7,622 nt of DNA. Source: JBPEXY01 sp052031065 (GTDB lineage: Bacteria; Pseudomonadota; Gammaproteobacteria; Immundisolibacterales; Immundisolibacteraceae). Both the position numbers and the translations under genes were made by a program. Under the pieces are notes generated by a model. That model did not search any database. It was given only the letters and a program-made list of their open reading frames with translations, and was not told the DNA's origin. Shown here one piece after another: positions 6,083 through 7,622 of the stretch (position 1 is its first letter; each line of letters begins with the position of its first letter). Location: positions 1 through 7,622 of the forward strand of contig JBPEXY010000134.1 in the NCBI GenBank assembly GCA_052031065.1. The letters run 5' to 3'.

Positions 6083-7276
6083 TTAACCCACCTTGTCGGT
6101 GAAGTTGGGCCAAACCTTCTCGGTCAACAACTCGTAGCTGCGCATCAACTTGTCGTGGGGCATGTAGTTGTAGACAAAGTTCCAGAAATAATCGACCGGC
6201 AGCTCCTTGAACAGCTTCTCCAGTTTTCGGTTTACCGTGTCAGGACTGCCATAAATGACCAGTCCGCGCTCGGCCATGGTTTCGAAAGTGGCCGGTATGT
6301 CAAACGGCCCTTCTCCCGGTTTCGCCACCGCCGCATTAAAACCGAAGGGCACAAAGAAGTTGTTCCAGACAAACTCCCCGGCACCGCGGGCAATCTCTTC
6401 TGCTTCTGCATCGGTGTCGGCAACAATCACCTCGCGGCTCATCGCCATCCGCTGACCAAATTTGAGTTCCCGCCCGGCTTTCGCCGCCGCATCCTGGCCG
6501 GCCAGGAACTGCTCGCGGGTCACCTCCAGATCAGTGAGAATGGTCACCGGCACAATATCCCGCTCCATGCCCCAGCGGATCGACCGCTCTGAAGTGGCGA
6601 AGGGCATAAACAGATCGGGTAACTGCTTTTCATAAAGCGGCGGCGCAATACCGATCTCCACCACCGTGTCGTTGTCATCCACGCCCTGACCATACTTGCG
6701 GGTGATATCAGCAGTGGCCCACTGAATACCAGCGGTCGGAATCGACCAGTGTTTGCCCTGGTGGCTGAAAGTGTCTTCACGCCACGCCTTCATCATGATC
6801 TCGAAATGCTCTTCATAGAGTTCGCGTTTGAGGTTTTCGTACGCCTCACCGCTGGGCGGTTCGCCCAGGCCGACCTGCTGACCAATCACATTGACCCAGC
6901 GTGGCTGATAGCCACGGGCAAAACCTGCAAACACCCGGCCACCGAGCATTTGCGACACCATGGCGATGTTTTCTGCGAGATTAATCGGGTTCTGCGACGG
7001 CAGCACATTTCCAAGCTGACCAAACTTCATCCGTTTGGTCTTCATACCAAAATAGAGGTCCAGAATCACCGGGTTGGTAGAGACCTCCTCACCCTCAATA
7101 TGAAAGTGGTGCTCGGTAAAACCGACCCCGTAGTAGCCGTGCTCATCCATGTACTGAAACTGTTCGGTAAGTTCATCGAGCATCTGCTGGTAAAGGTCAG
7201 TGCGTTTACCGGCCATGCCGGCGATGATGTCTTCCTTGCGCCCCACCGAGGGTAGATAAAATGAACCGACTTCCAT
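6083..7276 (-). CDS. LLM-class (luciferase-like) flavin-dependent monooxygenase
   Basis: This 397-residue protein belongs to the bacterial luciferase-like TIM-barrel family, which uses FMNH2 from a separate reductase, or F420, to oxidise small organics. Typical landmarks are the first strand MEVGSFYLPS, a helix of the DLYQQMLDELTEQFQYMDEHGY type, GFTEHHFH (52-59, the family EHHF motif), VLPSQNPINLAENIAMV (91-107) and GGRVFAGFARGY (112-123). Later come a barrel strand with MPFATSERSIRWGMERDIVP (224-243) and IYGSPDTV (341-348), the usual phosphate-binding late motif. It is full length, with no signal peptide. The ATG at 7276 is preceded by GGAGG at a spacing of eight bases. No flavin reductase gene is in the window, so the cofactor partner must lie elsewhere. 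Substrate unknown; Baeyer-Villiger or hydroxylation chemistry would suit the neighbouring acyl-CoA enzymes, but this is only inference. Confidence 0.93.
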   Translation of the reverse strand: MEVGSFYLPSVGRKEDIIAGMAGKRTDLYQQMLDELTEQFQYMDEHGYYGVGFTEHHFHIEGEEVSTNPVILDLYFGMKTKRMKFGQLGNVLPSQNPINLAENIAMVSQMLGGRVFAGFARGYQPRWVNVIGQQVGLGEPPSGEAYENLKRELYEEHFEIMMKAWREDTFSHQGKHWSIPTAGIQWATADITRKYGQGVDDNDTVVEIGIAPPLYEKQLPDLFMPFATSERSIRWGMERDIVPVTILTDLEVTREQFLAGQDAAAKAGRELKFGQRMAMSREVIVADTDAEAEEIARGAGEFVWNNFFVPFGFNAAVAKPGEGPFDIPATFETMAERGLVIYGSPDTVNRKLEKLFKELPVDYFWNFVYNYMPHDKLMRSYELLTEKVWPNFTDKVG

Positions 7277-7622
7277 GATTATTTCCTCCGTTAATTCCCT
7301 TCAATACCCAATCCGCCCAAACGCTCGTTAAGGCACAGACCGGCCAGTATAGCCTTGTAAGTCAGCTTGACGTTTGTCTGGAGCCAGCGTGAACCACCCC
7401 AAATATGGCCTAGATCAGGTACTGAGATGTTTTCGGCCCCTGGCCACGGGAAGCATGGCCGTGGGAGAAGTTTTCCGTCGCCTATTAAAGCGCTGGGCAA
7501 AACCTCCAGGCCCCTTTCAAATAGCTCCGCAGAGCTGCGACTGACGCTGCGCCGCATTGACTGGCCGCGACAAAAAAAGTGCTGCCTGCTCCCTTGAGAC
7601 GCCAACTACACTCCAGGCCACC
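7277..7622. other. Gene-free leader and unexplained DNA upstream of the LLM gene
   Basis: I can support no gene in these 346 bases. The part next to the LLM gene carries its ribosome site and a -10-like TATACT on the reverse strand (7351-7346) without a good -35. Three frames stay open for some distance: a reverse frame of 104 codons from 7605 that runs down to the LLM leader, a reverse frame entering from the right edge and ending at TAA 7485-7487 (45 residues), and a forward frame 7367-7597. None reads like a known protein; all are rich in Cys, Trp, Pro and Arg, and none has a convincing ribosome site. The right-edge frame could be the end of a gene outside the window. Small hairpins occur, including AGCTC-CGCA-GAGCT near 7528-7541 and the repeat at 7441-7466. 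Confidence 0.5.
7441..7466. repeat. Paired 11-base repeat with internal inverted repeat
   Basis: TGGCCACGGGA (7441-7451) is followed after four bases by TGGCCGTGGGA (7456-7466). The two copies differ at two bases, and those changes make CCACGG (7444-7449) and CCGTGG (7459-7464) an exact inverted repeat with a nine-base loop. It could be a regulator site or a hairpin; it is not followed by a T run on either strand, so it is not a standard terminator. Confidence 0.4.

Noticed and set aside
6062..6090. Inverted repeat TGGGTT/AACCCA between the convergent methyltransferase and LLM genes, considered as a terminator.
   Set aside because: Six-base stem with an 11-base loop, overlaps the LLM stop codon and lacks a T run on either strand.

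Overview
The window is ordinary dense bacterial DNA with a moderately high G+C content, clear Shine-Dalgarno sites and short gene gaps. The mix of gene families (acyl-CoA metabolism, OsmC, luciferase-like flavin enzyme, cupin, CBS protein) suggests a proteobacterium, most likely a heterotrophic gammaproteobacterium of the marine kind. That placement is inferred from protein style only; there is no RNA gene or other marker to fix it.

Layout from left to right. (1) Positions 1-221, minus strand: the N-terminal part of a small cupin protein that runs off the left edge. (2) 490-903, plus strand: a stand-alone protein with a pair of CBS domains. (3) 910-2572, minus strand: a two-gene operon of a thiolase-fold protein followed, after one base, by its DUF35 (zinc ribbon plus OB-fold) partner. 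(4) 2789-3576, minus strand: an OsmC-type peroxide reductase that starts at TTG, followed by a small membrane-protein gene that appears to be split by a one-base frameshift and is not visible as a single ORF. (5) 3775-6028, plus strand: an AMP-forming acyl-CoA synthetase followed by a class I SAM-dependent methyltransferase. (6) 6083-7276, minus strand: a luciferase-like (LLM) flavin-dependent monooxygenase. (7) 7277-7622: a leader and unexplained DNA with no gene I can support.

How the genes may work together (inference): the synthetase would charge a carboxylic acid to its CoA thioester, the flavin monooxygenase could oxidise a substrate, and the thiolase-fold/DUF35 pair would cleave a C-C bond in an acyl-CoA. 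The thiolase-fold protein has no cysteine at the usual nucleophile position and carries conserved tyrosine motifs like those of the steroid side-chain aldolase Ltp2, whose partner is also a DUF35 domain. The neighbourhood therefore looks like part of a catabolic island for a steroid, terpenoid or other branched/cyclic acid. The usual further partners (acyl-CoA dehydrogenase, MaoC-like hydratase) are not in the window, so the substrate cannot be named. I see no CRISPR array, IS element, phage gene, tRNA or rRNA.
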